Shown: piece by piece, positions 63,257 through 64,000 of the stretch
How positions within the stretch are numbered: the stretch's first letter is position 1
Layout: each line of letters opens with the position of its first letter
Source: Bacteroidota bacterium
GTDB lineage: Bacteria; Bacteroidota; Bacteroidia; B-17B0; Aurantibacillaceae
Assembly (NCBI GenBank): GCA_003153315.1
Contig: PLYA01000054.1
Coordinates: forward strand, 1 to 64,000
Length of the DNA stretch: 64,000 nt
Reading direction: 5' to 3'
Notes under the pieces: model-generated
Database searches by the model: none
Seen by the model: only the letters and a program-made list of their open reading frames with translations
Told to the model about the DNA's origin: nothing
Program-made: the position numbers and the translations under genes

Positions 63257-64000
63257 TGAAATCCCTGAAAATGAAAAAGCTATTATTTATACTTTTAATT
63301 GCACTTGCTTTGGAGAGTAAAGCACAGTATGTAACGATACCCGATGCCAATTTTGCAACTTACTTGCAAGGGCTTATACCTGCTGCTATGAGTGGTACCC
63401 AATTGGATACTACAAGTTTACTTGTTACAACGACAACACATACAATTAATGTCACTGGTTTGACAATTTCAAATTTATTTGGCGTTCAATTTTTTAAAGC
63501 ATTAACTAATTTAGGTTGTGGCACTAATCCTTTAACAAGCCTCCCTTCTTTACCTGCTTCGCTAATTTATCTATTTTGCGTTGGTAATAATACTTTATCA
63601 AGCCTCCCCACTTTACCTGTTTCGCTAAAATATTTAGATTGTTCTCATAATTCTATAACTACTCTTCCTACTTTACCTAATTCGCTTGATACTTTAAACT
63701 GCATGGCAAATCAATTAACGAGCCTTCCGACTTTACCCAATACACTCATTTATTTAAATTGTGGGGCTAATTCTTTAGCTACTCTTCCGACTTTACCAAA
63801 TAATCTTACTTATTTAGAGTGTTCTTTTAGTGGTTTAACTTCACTTCCTAAACTTCCTAACTCATTACAGTACTTAGATTGTTATACTGATAATATAGCC
63901 TGTTTCCCTACTTTTCCCAATTCTATTAATAATTTGCAATTAGGTGGTAACCCGTTTAATTGTTTGCCCAATTATATACATGCTATGGGTTCTGATACAA
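63256..64000 (+). CDS. secreted leucine-rich-repeat protein, N-terminal part
   Basis: The frame is open to the window edge; 248 residues are visible. Starts at 63256 (or 63271, which gives MKKLLFILLIALALESKA as the signal peptide). After a short PDANFATYLQGLIP region, about seven LRR units follow. Each has about 21 residues of the YopM/IpaH-like type: LPTLPNSLDTLNCMANQLTS and LPTLPNTLIYLNCGANSLAT. Such surface proteins mediate protein contact; in Bacteroidota most end in a type IX sorting domain, which here would lie outside the window. The 21-residue repeat is unrelated to the 21-bp arrays. Confidence 0.85.
   Translation, partial: MKSLKMKKLLFILLIALALESKAQYVTIPDANFATYLQGLIPAAMSGTQLDTTSLLVTTTTHTINVTGLTISNLFGVQFFKALTNLGCGTNPLTSLPSLPASLIYLFCVGNNTLSSLPTLPVSLKYLDCSHNSITTLPTLPNSLDTLNCMANQLTSLPTLPNTLIYLNCGANSLATLPTLPNNLTYLECSFSGLTSLPKLPNSLQYLDCYTDNIACFPTFPNSINNLQLGGNPFNCLPNYIHAMGSDT

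Noticed and set aside
63256-64000. Link between the 21-residue LRR units and the 21-bp arrays
   Set aside because: The LRR period is 63 bases at DNA level and reflects the known protein fold; the shared number 21 is coincidental.

Overview
The window is chromosomal DNA of an AT-rich member of the Bacteroidota. The evidence is an abundance of TAnnTTTG-type promoter boxes placed only 5-30 bases before start codons, a secreted metalloprotease with a C-terminal sorting domain of the type IX secretion kind, a PcrB-type prenylglyceryl-phosphate synthase next to a Sfp-like transferase and adenosylhomocysteinase, OmpH/BamA/UppS gene order, and frequent lipoproteins. Most of the sequence is housekeeping chromosome. 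No prophage, transposase, CRISPR array, rRNA or tRNA was seen.

Layout. 1-4.3 kb: a partial unknown gene, a single-domain response regulator, an orphan PntA1-type transhydrogenase subunit, a CBS protein coupled to NAD kinase, and a group III truncated haemoglobin. 4.8-10.7 kb: a lipoprotein, the envelope cluster uppS-bamA-ompH, and fbp. 11-14.2 kb: purD, marC, rnhA. 14.2-21.3 kb: a TPP-riboswitch-controlled thiamine operon (thiS, thiC, an unrelated small gene, thiD, thiE, thiG, thiH, and a ThiF/MoeB-rhodanese fusion). It converges with a minus-strand operon of a phosphopantetheinyl transferase, pcrB and two more ThiE-like genes. 23.9-38.2 kb: ahcY, an M43 protease, radC, an MFS exporter, a large degenerate-peptidase/propeller/barrel protein, a half-size TauE permease, an M20 amidohydrolase, trmH, and an aldehyde dehydrogenase-deoC pair. 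39.9-49.8 kb: gcdH with a biotin carrier, aroK, a sulfur-trafficking MBL-rhodanese protein and a periplasmic foldase cluster. 51.6-56.5 kb: yceD-rpmF-plsX-fabH-accB-accC (fatty acid and phospholipid initiation). 56.5-61.8 kb: an MBOAT/SGNH acetylation pair, a second acyltransferase and a GH5-like lipoprotein. The window ends inside a leucine-rich-repeat gene.

The unusual content is in the gaps. Every gene-free gap longer than about 350 bases holds a tandem array whose unit is 21 bp, two helical turns of B-DNA. There are six arrays and about 73 units; the unit sequence differs by locus, the length is almost invariant, and they are not CRISPRs. Three arrays flank two nearly identical genes for 238/239-residue helical-plus-beta-sandwich proteins, and another precedes a third gene of similar build. 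In the related arrays each unit carries a near-palindromic ACnRYnGT core. Two other dispersed intergenic families occur in three copies each: a GTCATTGCG palindromic element, and a GTTAGGGATTG...GGAACGCCC element whose internal stems differ in sequence but keep their pairing. The array-plus-gene association is the best candidate here for an undescribed system; its function is not known from sequence alone.
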